Assembly: GCF_007556815.1 (NCBI RefSeq)
Contig: NZ_CP041743.1
Location: 124,001-188,000 of the forward strand
Source of the DNA: Paraburkholderia megapolitana
GTDB lineage: Bacteria; Pseudomonadota; Gammaproteobacteria; Burkholderiales; Burkholderiaceae
Direction of reading: 5' to 3'
Length of the DNA: 64,000 nt
The position numbers and the translations under genes are program-made. Positions within the stretch are counted from its first letter, which is position 1, and every line of letters starts with the position of its first letter. Positions 1 to 8,154 of this stretch are shown here, one piece after another. The notes under the pieces are model-generated. The model saw nothing but the letters and a program-made list of their open reading frames with translations, did no database searches and was not told the origin of the DNA.

Positions 1-412
1 TGCAGATCGTCGTTGGCGATCAGCGTCTTGGCGAGGCGCGTCACGTCGTCGTTGCCGCATTCCTCGATGACCTTGCGCGCTTCGTCCTGCCAGCCGAACG
101 TATGGGTCGCCTTCATGCATTGAAGCAGCATGCCGCGGCTAGCCGGCATGCATACCGAACGCTCGATCAGGCCGCGATATACCGATTCCGCTTCGGCCCA
201 CTCCTTGCGGAGCATGAACAGCCAGCCGTCGAAGAATGCGAATTCCACACACGTGGGCCGCAGCACATGCAGGGCCTCGACCAGTTGCTCGATGTCGTCC
301 ACGTCGACCTTCGTCGCCGGTCCATCGGACCCGCCAAACGCCGCACCGACCAGATCGGCGAGGCAGCCTAGCACCGCCGGCGCGCATGTCGCGTGTTCCC
401 TCTGATCACTCA
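1..412 (-). CDS. hrpB1: HrpB1/HrpK-family T3SS protein, partial (3' end outside window)
   Basis: Translating leftward from ATG at 412 gives 137 codons with no stop, beginning MSDQREHATC. The window edge cuts off the C-terminus. The segment FDGWLFMLRKEWAEAE at about residues 60-75 and a following Leu/Cys/Ala-rich helical stretch fit the HrpB1/HrpK family of small cytoplasmic proteins in plant-type T3SSs. An AAAAGGA ribosome-binding site lies just before the ATG. By Xanthomonas/Ralstonia synteny this is the first gene of an hrpB operon (sctI, sctJ, sctL, sctN, sctT) expected to the left, which I cannot see. A PIP box and matching -10 element lie upstream on this strand, so it should be an HrpB/HrpX-type regulon member. 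A second family member is at 29543-29932. Confidence 0.82.
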
Positions 413-489
413 TTCCTTTTCCCCAAGAAAATCAAAGATTGCGGAAAGCCCCTCTTCTGCCCGACATATTTCTGCCGACCATGATCGAG

Positions 490-551
490 ACATTACGTGG
501 CGACAGCTTCGCGCCGGGCGTCGGGCACGAAGTCGCACACCGATATGCGAA
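490..551 (-). promoter_or_regulatory. PIP box and -10 element for the leftward hrpB1 operon
   Basis: On the minus strand TTCGC (551-547), 15 bp, then TTCGT (531-527) fit the TTCGB-N15-TTCGB plant-inducible-promoter consensus, equivalent to the Ralstonia hrpII box. Exactly 31 bp downstream is TAATGT (495-490), matching the associated YANNRT -10 element. The leader to the hrpB1 ATG would be about 75 nt. PIP boxes are bound by AraC-family HrpX/HrpB regulators. No such regulator gene is in this window. Confidence 0.85.
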
Positions 552-636
552 GCAACCCGCGAACGGGGTTGCCGGGGCGTCGTTACGGGATATTTCCATG
601 TGTCTTCCTGATAGCTGCCCCACTGCGGCGCATCGC

Positions 637-698
637 TTCGCACGCCCCGCCCGGTCTTCGCATCGGGCCGCCGTTGCGAAGACCCGAACAGATAACGT
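637..698 (+). promoter_or_regulatory. PIP box and -10 element for the rightward sctU operon
   Basis: TTCGC (637-641), 15 bp, TTCGC (657-661) is a perfect PIP box. Exactly 31 bp further lies TAACGT (693-698), a YANNRT -10 element. The leader to the sctU ATG at 778 is about 75 nt. The 413-777 gap therefore holds two back-to-back hrp promoters with identical spacing and no other recognisable feature. Confidence 0.87.
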
Positions 699-777
699 AT
701 GTCTACGGCGGCGCCTCACCCGGCTGCCGCCCTGAGCAACAAGCCGAGCAGCAACTCACCACGGTGCGTAGAGAAAG

Positions 778-1836
778 ATGGCCGACGATAAAACCGAAGA
801 ACCCAGTGAGCAGAAGCTGCGCAAGGCGCGCGAAAAAGGCGAGGTCGCGAAGAGCACCGACGTCGTCGAAGTCGCAGCGCTCGGCAGCATGCTGCTCGTG
901 CTGCAGGCGGGTCAGCACTACATGGTCGATTCGTTTCGCGCGGTGATCAAAACTGCACTCGATTTCATGAGCGGGCCTAGATCGCTCGATGCGCTCTATG
1001 TCGCATTCGCCGACATGGCGGGCCATACGCTCGGCATGGTGTGCGGCGTCGCCGCGATCGGCCTGTTCGCAGCGATCCTCGCGTTGGTGCCGCAAACCGG
1101 CCTGCAGTTTTCCTTCGAAGCGATGGCTCCGAAGTTCGATGCGGTCAATCCCGCCGCCGGGCTGCAAAAGATCTTCTCGGCGAACTCGATGCTCGATCTG
1201 GCGAAGATGACCGTGAAAGGCGTCCTGATCCTCGCCGTGATGAAGACGACCATCGTCTCGGTCATGCCGGTCGTCGCGAGCGCGCTGGACCAGCCGCTCG
1301 CGCAACTGATCCACGTGTTGTGGTCGGTCGTGATGAAGGTGTTCGCCACGGCGCTCGGCGTTTTCATCGTCATCGCGGCGGTGGATTACAAACTGCAGGC
1401 CATGATGTTCATCAAGAAACACAAGATGAGCAAGGACGAGGTCAAGCGCGAATTCAAGGACAGCGAGGGCAACCAGGAGGTCAAGGGCGAGCGCAAGAAG
1501 CTCGCGCACCAGTTCGCGAACGAAGGCCCGACGGGCGGCCTGAAGCGGGCCAACGTGGTGGTCGTCAACCCGGTTCACTACGCAGTCGCGCTGCGTTACG
1601 ACCCGAGCGAATTCCCGCTGCCGGTGGTGATCGCCAAGGGGCTCGACGGCGATGCGCTGCTGCTGCGCCGTCGAGCCGCCGCCATGGGCATTCCGATCGT
1701 CGCCAACCCGCCGGTCGCGCGCCAGTTGCACAAAATCCCGGAAAACCAGCCGATTCCCGAAGAGTTGTTCGAAGTCGTCGCAGCGATTCTTCGCTGGGTC
1801 AGCGGTATCGGCACCAAAGTCGCGCTCACGGAGTAG
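778..1836 (+). CDS. sctU: T3SS export apparatus switch protein SctU (HrcU)
   Basis: This 352-residue FlhB/YscU-family protein starts at ATG 778 behind AGAGAAAG. It has the usual charged N-terminus (DDKTEEPSEQKLRKAREKGE), four hydrophobic segments within about residues 30-210, a basic linker, and a cytoplasmic autocleavage domain from about residue 220. SctU sits in the inner-membrane export gate and switches substrate class after self-cleavage between Asn and Pro of an NPTH loop. Here the loop reads NPVH (VVVNPVHYAVAL), so the Thr is Val while the Asn and Pro needed for cleavage are kept. Length is normal. It is the first gene of the PIP-box-driven operon, with sctV five bases downstream. Confidence 0.95.
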   Translation: MADDKTEEPSEQKLRKAREKGEVAKSTDVVEVAALGSMLLVLQAGQHYMVDSFRAVIKTALDFMSGPRSLDALYVAFADMAGHTLGMVCGVAAIGLFAAILALVPQTGLQFSFEAMAPKFDAVNPAAGLQKIFSANSMLDLAKMTVKGVLILAVMKTTIVSVMPVVASALDQPLAQLIHVLWSVVMKVFATALGVFIVIAAVDYKLQAMMFIKKHKMSKDEVKREFKDSEGNQEVKGERKKLAHQFANEGPTGGLKRANVVVVNPVHYAVALRYDPSEFPLPVVIAKGLDGDALLLRRRAAAMGIPIVANPPVARQLHKIPENQPIPEELFEVVAAILRWVSGIGTKVALTE

Positions 1837-1841
1837 TCCAC

Positions 1842-3887
1842 ATGTTCAAGAACTTCAAGATTCCCGGATTTGGCGAAGCCGGTATCGCGCTTCTGCTGGT
1901 CGCGATCATCTCGCTGATGATCCTGCCGCTGCCGACCATCGTCATCGACATCCTGCTGTCGATCAACATCACGATCAGCGTGACGCTGCTGATGGTGACG
2001 ATGTATATCGGCAGCATCACGTCGCTGTCGTCGTTCCCGTCGATGCTGCTGTTCACGACGTTGTTCCGCCTGTCGCTGAACATCGCCTCGACCAAGTCGA
2101 TCCTGCTGCACGCGGATGCCGGCGACATCATCGAAAGCTTCGGCGAGCTGGTGGTGGGCGGCAACCTCGTGGTCGGGCTCGTGGTGTTCATGATCATCGC
2201 CGTGGTGCAGTTCATCGTGATCGCGAAAGGTTCCGAGCGGGTTGCGGAAGTCGGCGCGCGCTTCACGCTGGACGCGATGCCGGGCAAGCAGATGAGTATC
2301 GACGCCGATCTGCGCGCCAACATCCTGACCGCCGACGAAGCGCGCAAGAAGCGCGCGATGCTCGCGATGGAAAGCCAGTTGCACGGCGGCATGGACGGCG
2401 CGATGAAGTTCGTCAAAGGCGATGCGATCGCGGGGCTGATGATCACGATGATCAACATCGTGGCCGGCATCGCGGTAGGCGTGGCGTACCACGGCATGAC
2501 GGCGGGCGATGCGGCCAACCGGTTCTCGGTGCTGTCGATCGGCGATGCAATGGTGTCGCAGATCCCGTCGCTGCTGATCTCGGTGGCAGCCGGCGTGATG
2601 ATCACGCGGGTCGGCGACGACTCGCACGGCGACGAAGAGCGTTCGCTTGGCGACGACATCACCCGCCAGTTCGGCAGCAGCTCGCGCGCGCTCTACTTCG
2701 CCGCCCTGATGCTGCTCGGTTTCGCCGCGGTGCCCGGATTTCCGGCGCCGCTGTTCCTGCTGCTGTCGTTCCTGCTCGCATTCGTCGGCTACCGTCTGCA
2801 AAAGAAGTCGGGCCGCAAGGGCGGCAGTTCGGGCAAACCGGTCGTGTCGCTGCAACGCGCCGGCGCGAAAGGCGAAGCGCCGTCCATCCTCTCGCGGGCA
2901 CCGCAGTTCACCTGCCCGATCGGCGTGCGCATGTCGAAGGATCTGAGCGCGCGCCTGTCCGGCGACGCGCTCGACAAAGCGTTCGATACCCAGCGCGCGA
3001 AGCTGCAGGCCGAAGTCGGCCTGCCCTTCCCCGGCATCATGATGTGGGCCGATGAAACCCTGCCCGACGATACCTACGAAGTCGTGATCTTCGACGTGCC
3101 ACATGCGCGCGCGAACCTCAGCGCCGCCGCGGCGGAACTGCTCGCGCCGGCTGCAACGGCTGCGGCCACGGCCATGGTCGCGGAAGAGGATGGCTCAGCC
3201 GTGCCTGCCGAAACAGCCGCAGTCGCCGAAGTCGTCGACAACACGCCGCGCAAGGCCGAAGTCGTCATCGCGCAGCACACCATCTCGCTGTTACGCGGCA
3301 GCGCGCATCTGTTCCTCGGCATCCAGGAAACGCAATGGATGCTCGACCAGCTGGAGACCGACTATCCGGGGCTCGTAGCCGAAGTGCAAAAGGCACTACC
3401 GCTGCAGAAGATGGCCGACGTCCTGCGCCGGTTGCTCGAAGAGCAGGTACCGATCCGCAATATCCGCAGCATCACGGAAAGCCTGATTACGTGGGGTCCG
3501 AAAGAGAAAGACATGCTGATGCTCACGGAGTACATCCGTGTCGACCTCGGCAAGATGATCGCCTACCGCGCAACCGGCGGGCCGCGCGATCTGCCCGCTG
3601 TGCTCGTCGACGTGCAGGTCGAGCAGCATATCCGCCAGTCGATCAAGCAAACGCCGACCGGCAACTTCCTCGCTCTGCCGCCTGACGAGATCGGTCATCT
3701 CGTCGACAACCTGGTCCAGCTGGTCGGCGAGTCGCCGCGCGGGCCGCTGGCGCTGATTGCATCGATGGATATTCGCCGCTATGTGAAGCGGATGATCGAA
3801 GCGCGTCTTGGCTGGCTGCCGGTGTATTCGTACCAGGAACTCGGTGCGCATATCGACCTGCAGCCGATCGGCCGGCTGATGAACTAG
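1842..3887 (+). CDS. sctV: T3SS major export apparatus protein SctV (HrcV)
   Basis: This 681-residue FlhA/LcrD-family protein has several transmembrane helices in residues 1-320 and a large cytoplasmic C-terminal domain that forms the nonameric export ring. The conserved FHIPEP-region segment between helices is visible (GSERVAEVGARFTLDAMPGKQ). An Ala-rich linker (about residues 425-460) is longer than in many homologues. The ATG at 1842 is chosen because it follows the sctU stop by five bases and gives the typical start MFKNFKIPGFGE. A much longer upstream open frame inside sctU is only frame read-through. It lies between sctU and sctP in the conserved Hrp2 order. Confidence 0.96.
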   Translation: MFKNFKIPGFGEAGIALLLVAIISLMILPLPTIVIDILLSINITISVTLLMVTMYIGSITSLSSFPSMLLFTTLFRLSLNIASTKSILLHADAGDIIESFGELVVGGNLVVGLVVFMIIAVVQFIVIAKGSERVAEVGARFTLDAMPGKQMSIDADLRANILTADEARKKRAMLAMESQLHGGMDGAMKFVKGDAIAGLMITMINIVAGIAVGVAYHGMTAGDAANRFSVLSIGDAMVSQIPSLLISVAAGVMITRVGDDSHGDEERSLGDDITRQFGSSSRALYFAALMLLGFAAVPGFPAPLFLLLSFLLAFVGYRLQKKSGRKGGSSGKPVVSLQRAGAKGEAPSILSRAPQFTCPIGVRMSKDLSARLSGDALDKAFDTQRAKLQAEVGLPFPGIMMWADETLPDDTYEVVIFDVPHARANLSAAAAELLAPAATAAATAMVAEEDGSAVPAETAAVAEVVDNTPRKAEVVIAQHTISLLRGSAHLFLGIQETQWMLDQLETDYPGLVAEVQKALPLQKMADVLRRLLEEQVPIRNIRSITESLITWGPKEKDMLMLTEYIRVDLGKMIAYRATGGPRDLPAVLVDVQVEQHIRQSIKQTPTGNFLALPPDEIGHLVDNLVQLVGESPRGPLALIASMDIRRYVKRMIEARLGWLPVYSYQELGAHIDLQPIGRLMN

Positions 3888-3903
3888 GCCCGGAGGGTAG
3901 ACC

Positions 3904-4848
3904 GTGCACACTTCAGGAACGCATCGCGCGCATGTGATTGCCGGGCCGGCGCCGGAACATGAACCGTTGCACAGCGGTACGCCGCACATGCGGCGGATGG
4001 CTGCGCTCTTCAATGCACACCGCGATGCGGTTCTGCAAGACGGCGAAGCGATCGATACGCAGGAGCCGGTGCTGGAATCTGCGCAGACGCACGACACCGA
4101 ATCCGCGTCGGATAGTCCGTCCGGCGCGCATAGCGAACTCGATCTCCCGATGCCGCTGCTCACCCTCGCCGAAGGGGAGCAGAAACAGAACGGCGGGAGT
4201 CAGAAGGACGCCAACGGTGGCGATGGTAACGGTGGCAGCGGCGGCAACAGCGATAGCGACGGCGGTCGTCATCCGCAGTCCAACGGGGTAGTCGCGAAAC
4301 CTGCAGGCACGGGGTCGACCGCGGCCCTCGCGTCGGCATTGTTCCGCGCTTCGAATGCTTCATGCGCGGCGGCGGTCTCGACTCCCGTCGCCTCAGCAAC
4401 GAACAACACCGCATCGCCATCTCCGCAATTCACACCGACGGCTGCCCTGCCCATACCCGGCGAAATTCCGACCACACCGCCGCAACCCGCGCACGCCCGC
4501 GTCGAAGCGACCACCGGCACATACGCCATCGGCGCGCTAAACAACGCGCAACAAGCCAACCCACTGGTCGACTCGATCGTCTCGAGCGTCGCGGATTTCT
4601 GCGCCAACCCGGCCGTGCATTCGTGCAATCCCTGGCATATCACCTTGCCGCTCGACCCCGATGTGCTGCCCGACTGCCAGTTGAGCCTGATGCTTTCGCA
4701 TTTCGACCTGACGCTTCGCTTCATCACCGCAGCCCCGGCCTCCCAGCAATTAGTCTTGCAACATGCAGATGCACTACGGGAGCGGCTTGAAGCGCTACCC
4801 GGTCTTCACGAAGAGAACCGCCGGAAAATCGACATCATCGTTGCATAA
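3904..4848 (+). CDS. sctP: T3SS substrate-specificity switch/length-control protein, HpaP/SctP-like
   Basis: This 314-residue protein starts at GTG 3904, seven bases after a GGAGG ribosome-binding site that follows the sctV stop. Residues 1-190 are low-complexity (runs of Gly, Asn, Asp, Ser and Pro). The last ~100 residues hold the conserved globular part, with WHITLPLDPDVLPDCQLSL followed by a Leu-rich segment and a terminal helix. SctP/HpaP/YscP proteins measure needle or pilus length and trigger the SctU switch through this C-terminal domain. Position between sctV and sctQ is exactly where hpaP lies in Xanthomonas and Ralstonia. The N-terminal part is poorly conserved in the family, so the assignment rests on the C-terminus and synteny. 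Confidence 0.82.
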   Translation: MHTSGTHRAHVIAGPAPEHEPLHSGTPHMRRMAALFNAHRDAVLQDGEAIDTQEPVLESAQTHDTESASDSPSGAHSELDLPMPLLTLAEGEQKQNGGSQKDANGGDGNGGSGGNSDSDGGRHPQSNGVVAKPAGTGSTAALASALFRASNASCAAAVSTPVASATNNTASPSPQFTPTAALPIPGEIPTTPPQPAHARVEATTGTYAIGALNNAQQANPLVDSIVSSVADFCANPAVHSCNPWHITLPLDPDVLPDCQLSLMLSHFDLTLRFITAAPASQQLVLQHADALRERLEALPGLHEENRRKIDIIVA

Positions 4849-4875
4849 ACAGCGCGCCAAAAACACAACAACACC

Positions 4876-6012
4876 ATGGTCCATACCGATTCGCGACTAG
4901 CCGATACCGCTGCCTCCGATACTGCCACGCAGGTGGGCAGCCGGACCCCGGTCGCACTCGACTTCGGCCTGCTGCCGGCAGTCATGCGCAGCACTGCGCG
5001 TCAGCACCGGCTGGCAGTCGACGAACGGTTCGGCGCGCTGCTGTTCCATACGCTCGGCATGACCGACTGGAGCGCGGGCAACCGCAATCCGCTCGATCCC
5101 GCGCGTACGGCAACGCTGCGTCTGCGCTGGGGCGCACGCACCGCAACGGTACTGATCGATCTGACGCAACCGGCCGGTCTCGCGAGCGTACTGCGCGCCG
5201 ATGACCCAGAGCAGGACGATGCGCAGACCGACACGAATCTGCGTGCGACGGTGTCCGCGATCCTGCTCGAACCGCTGCTGAAGGGCTTCGCGCAACTCGG
5301 CATGCAAGGCGTCGAAGTGATTTCGCTCGAACGCAACACCGAGCCGGTGGAACGGCCCGTCGAATGCTGCGCGATCTCGTTCTGCATCGGCGACACACGC
5401 TACGACGCCGTGCTCGATCACATCGACGACGGCTGGCTCGACGCGTTCGAGCGGCGGCTCGGCGACCACTGCATGCCGCTCGCGACGCACATCAGCGAAA
5501 TCGAAGTGCGCGGCCGGCTGCTGCTCGGCGAAAAGTCGATCAGCCTCACGACGCTCGACTCGCTGCAACCTGGCGACATCATCCTGCGCGCGCTGCCCGA
5601 TGCAGTGCGCGCGTTTTTCCTGAAAGAGACTGCCTCGGTGAGGTTGCCGATTGTGTGGGGCCATCACGGCACCCGACAACTGCACGCGATGGCCGACGTA
5701 GCCGACAACGTACTTACCCTGACCGGAAACCCCACCATGAGCCACGACACGCGCTTCAACACGCCCCTGACGGAATCGAGCGATACGCTCGTCGAGATCG
5801 ACCATCTCGATCTGCCGTTGAAGCTTGAAATCGATACCGTGTCGCTGCCGGTCGCCCAGTTGTCCGCGCTGCGCGCCGGCTACGTGCTCGAACTGCCGAC
5901 CGCCTTGCACGACACCCGCATCCGCCTCGTGACCTACGGCCAGACGATCGGCTTCGGCGAACTCGTCACCGTCGGCGATCATCTCGGCGTGCGCGTCGTC
6001 CAGCTGTCGTAG
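4876..6012 (+). CDS. sctQ: T3SS sorting-platform (C-ring) protein SctQ (HrcQ)
   Basis: This 378-residue protein of the YscQ/FliN family forms cytoplasmic pods that recruit substrates beneath the export gate. The C-terminal ~75 residues form a recognisable SpoA (SPOA/FliN) domain: an SSDTLVEIDHLDLPLKLEID-like opening, then a VSLPVAQLSALRAGYVLELP segment and a GELV strand. The middle of the protein carries a second, weaker surface-presentation domain. Length is typical of fused HrcQ rather than split HrcQa/HrcQb. I see no clear Shine-Dalgarno sequence before ATG 4876, so translational coupling to sctP 27 bases upstream is likely. sctR starts three bases after its stop. Confidence 0.9.
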   Translation: MVHTDSRLADTAASDTATQVGSRTPVALDFGLLPAVMRSTARQHRLAVDERFGALLFHTLGMTDWSAGNRNPLDPARTATLRLRWGARTATVLIDLTQPAGLASVLRADDPEQDDAQTDTNLRATVSAILLEPLLKGFAQLGMQGVEVISLERNTEPVERPVECCAISFCIGDTRYDAVLDHIDDGWLDAFERRLGDHCMPLATHISEIEVRGRLLLGEKSISLTTLDSLQPGDIILRALPDAVRAFFLKETASVRLPIVWGHHGTRQLHAMADVADNVLTLTGNPTMSHDTRFNTPLTESSDTLVEIDHLDLPLKLEIDTVSLPVAQLSALRAGYVLELPTALHDTRIRLVTYGQTIGFGELVTVGDHLGVRVVQLS

Positions 6013-6015
6013 ATC

Positions 6016-6669
6016 ATGGTTCAGTTCAACGACCTCACGGGACTACTGATTGCGGTTGTCGTAATCAGCCTGATCCCGTTCGTCGCGATGGTGGCCACGT
6101 CGTACGCCAAGATCGTCGTCGTGCTCGGGCTGCTGCGCAACGCGCTCGGCGTGCAACAGGTGCCGCCGAACATGGTGCTCAACGGCATCGCGATTCTCGT
6201 CACCGCCTACATCATGGCGCCGATCGGCATGCAGGCGATGCAGAACATGCAGAACATGCCGCACCGCCAGGGGGATTCTTCGGCGCTGATGCTCGATGCG
6301 TTCGATGCCGGCAAGGAACCGTTTCGCGCGTTCCTCAAGGCCCATGCGCATGAACGCGAAAAACGCTTCTTCGTGCGCTCCGCCGCGGCGATCTGGCCGA
6401 AGGACATGGCCGCGAAACTGCACGACGACGACCTGATCGTCCTTGCACCGGCCTTCACGCTGACCGAGATGACCGACGCGTTCAAGATCGGCTTCCTGCT
6501 CTACATCGCTTTCGTCGTCGTGGACATCGTGATTGCCAATGTGCTGATGGCGATGGGCCTGAACCAGGTGCAGCCGACCAACGTGGCGATTCCGTTCAAG
6601 CTGCTGCTGTTCGTCGTGATGAACGGCTGGTCGACGTTGATACACGGCCTCGTGCTCACTTACCGCTAA
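6016..6669 (+). CDS. sctR: T3SS export gate protein SctR (HrcR)
   Basis: This 217-residue FliP/SpaR-type inner-membrane protein forms the R5S4T1 export-gate core together with SctS and SctT. The sequence has an N-terminal hydrophobic helix, the family signature VVLGLLRNALGVQQVPPNMV at about residues 35-55, a hydrophilic periplasmic loop and two C-terminal helices. The segment GLNQVQPTNVAIPFKLLLFV precedes the last helix. The start at 6016 is three bases after the sctQ stop. Length matches the family. Confidence 0.96.
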   Translation: MVQFNDLTGLLIAVVVISLIPFVAMVATSYAKIVVVLGLLRNALGVQQVPPNMVLNGIAILVTAYIMAPIGMQAMQNMQNMPHRQGDSSALMLDAFDAGKEPFRAFLKAHAHEREKRFFVRSAAAIWPKDMAAKLHDDDLIVLAPAFTLTEMTDAFKIGFLLYIAFVVVDIVIANVLMAMGLNQVQPTNVAIPFKLLLFVVMNGWSTLIHGLVLTYR

Positions 6670-6691
6670 ATCACCGCTAAACGGACACGCG

Positions 6692-6955
6692 ATGGAAACC
6701 GACACGCTGGTTCGCATCACCACCCAGGGCCTGCTGCTCTGCCTGTCGATCTCGCTGCCGGTCGTGATCGTCGCGGCCGTCTCCGGCCTCGCGATCTCGT
6801 TCATCCAGGCGATCACCTCGATGCAGGATCAGAGCATCTCGTATGCGGTGAAACTGGTCGCCGTGGTGGCGACCGTGTTGATCATGGGAACGTGGGGCGC
6901 CTCGGCGGTGCTGCGTTTCGCTAACGAAATTGTCGTTCTGGCGGTGCCGTCATGA
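6692..6955 (+). CDS. sctS: T3SS export gate protein SctS (HrcS)
   Basis: This 87-residue FliQ-family protein has two transmembrane helices separated by the conserved loop with ITSMQDQSISYAVKL. SctS subunits assemble with SctR and SctT into the core export pore. It begins 22 bases after sctR and its stop overlaps the next start (ATGA), which indicates translational coupling. The third gate subunit, sctT, is not in this operon. In Xanthomonas-type clusters it lies at the end of the hrpB operon, here outside the window. Confidence 0.95.
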   Translation: METDTLVRITTQGLLLCLSISLPVVIVAAVSGLAISFIQAITSMQDQSISYAVKLVAVVATVLIMGTWGASAVLRFANEIVVLAVPS

Positions 6956-8109
6956 GTAGCCGGCGCGTCGACAGCCAGTCGCAGCAGCCGCAAGCCGCGC
7001 ATCACCAGGAGCAGCAGGAGTTCGGTGCCCATACGAACCAGTTGTTCAAGGTGCGGAAGTTTCGAAACATGAAGGTTAGAGCCCAGAGAATGCTGGGCCA
7101 GAAGGAGGCAGTTGCACACTGGAAAGGCATCAAGATTGCGGAAAGCCGTAACAAGCGGGCGATGAGTGCGGCTGCACAAAAGCGCATGGCGCCGTTCGGC
7201 ACGACGCCACAGCGCGGAACTCCAGGGGGCAAGCAAGCCCGTCTGCGCGAACGCGACAAGGCGCTCGGTAAGGAAATCAAGGATCCCGACCACGAAAAAG
7301 AGGTCGACAAGGAACATCTCGAGAAGGACCATCCGCGCGAGCACGACCAGTTGCCTCAGAAGGAAAGAGAACGCGAACGCGAGAAAGAAAAGGACAAGGA
7401 ACGGCAGCAGCAACAGCAGTCGGGCAAGGAGCAGCAGAAAGACTCCGACCCGCAGCAGCAACAGCAACAACATCAGGGCCGGGAGCAGCGGCAGAACAGC
7501 GACGGCCAGCCCCAGCAACAGCAGGGGCAGCAACAGAAACGCGAGGGCAAGGGCGAAAACGGCGCCGCAAAGTTTGCCGTTACGCGCAAAAAGGTCAGCA
7601 CGGCCGTGAAAGTCATGGAGAACTTTCAGGTGCTCGGCGCAAAGCTGAAGGACGCGCCGCCCGCCGAAAGAAACCGCGTGCTGCTGCAAACCTTTGCCAA
7701 GGTCGCATTGCGCCTTTTCGCGCAGCTGGACCACGGTTTTGCGCTCGCGCCGCTAGCGGTGCTCATTGCAACCTCCCCGGCCGCGATGCGGCGCGCACCA
7801 GGACGACTGCAGGCGCAGATCTCGGCCGCGACGTTCAACTTCAACTCGCGGGTCGTGAACGGCCCAGCAGCGGCCAAAACGTCCGCATCGGTTGGCTTGC
7901 TCAGTCACACCTACGATATGTCGCGCACGCGGCAAATCTTCGGCGTCGAGTACCCGATGGAAGATCAAAGCATGATGTCGATCCGGCAGATCATGATCGA
8001 TGCGAAGGCCACCATGCCCACGCTGGTGGCGTCACACGGCGTGCCGACCGGTTCGGATAATCCGCCGGAACTTCGCGTTGCGCCCGCGCCCCCTGCTGTC
8101 GGCTCATAA
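6952..8109 (+). CDS. hpaA: HpaA/HrpV-position T3SS control protein with Lys/Glu/Gln-rich middle
   Basis: This 385-residue cytoplasmic protein overlaps the sctS stop by four bases. The gene between hrcS and hrcD is hpaA in Xanthomonas (HrpV in Ralstonia), a secreted regulator that binds the chaperone HpaB, and the call rests largely on this position. Residues 1-75 are basic, with a FKVRKFRNMK motif. Residues 80-205 are extremely low-complexity, with EKE/RER runs and poly-Gln tracts. Residues 210-385 look globular and include VKVMENFQVLGAKLK and FGVEYPMEDQSMMSIRQIMI. It is longer than Xanthomonas HpaA (about 275 residues) because of the charged/Gln tract. I cannot confirm homology without a profile search. 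Confidence 0.6.
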   Translation: MSSRRVDSQSQQPQAAHHQEQQEFGAHTNQLFKVRKFRNMKVRAQRMLGQKEAVAHWKGIKIAESRNKRAMSAAAQKRMAPFGTTPQRGTPGGKQARLRERDKALGKEIKDPDHEKEVDKEHLEKDHPREHDQLPQKEREREREKEKDKERQQQQQSGKEQQKDSDPQQQQQQHQGREQRQNSDGQPQQQQGQQQKREGKGENGAAKFAVTRKKVSTAVKVMENFQVLGAKLKDAPPAERNRVLLQTFAKVALRLFAQLDHGFALAPLAVLIATSPAAMRRAPGRLQAQISAATFNFNSRVVNGPAAAKTSASVGLLSHTYDMSRTRQIFGVEYPMEDQSMMSIRQIMIDAKATMPTLVASHGVPTGSDNPPELRVAPAPPAVGS

Positions 8110-8154
8110 ACTGAAGTCATCGAATCCAGGTAACGCCTAACGGGACTAACGAGC

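Noticed and set aside
435..450. 16-bp AAGATTGCGGAAAGCC shared with 7132-7147
   Set aside because: One copy is within hpaA coding sequence and the other in the hrpB1 leader. With no symmetry or third copy I regard it as chance.
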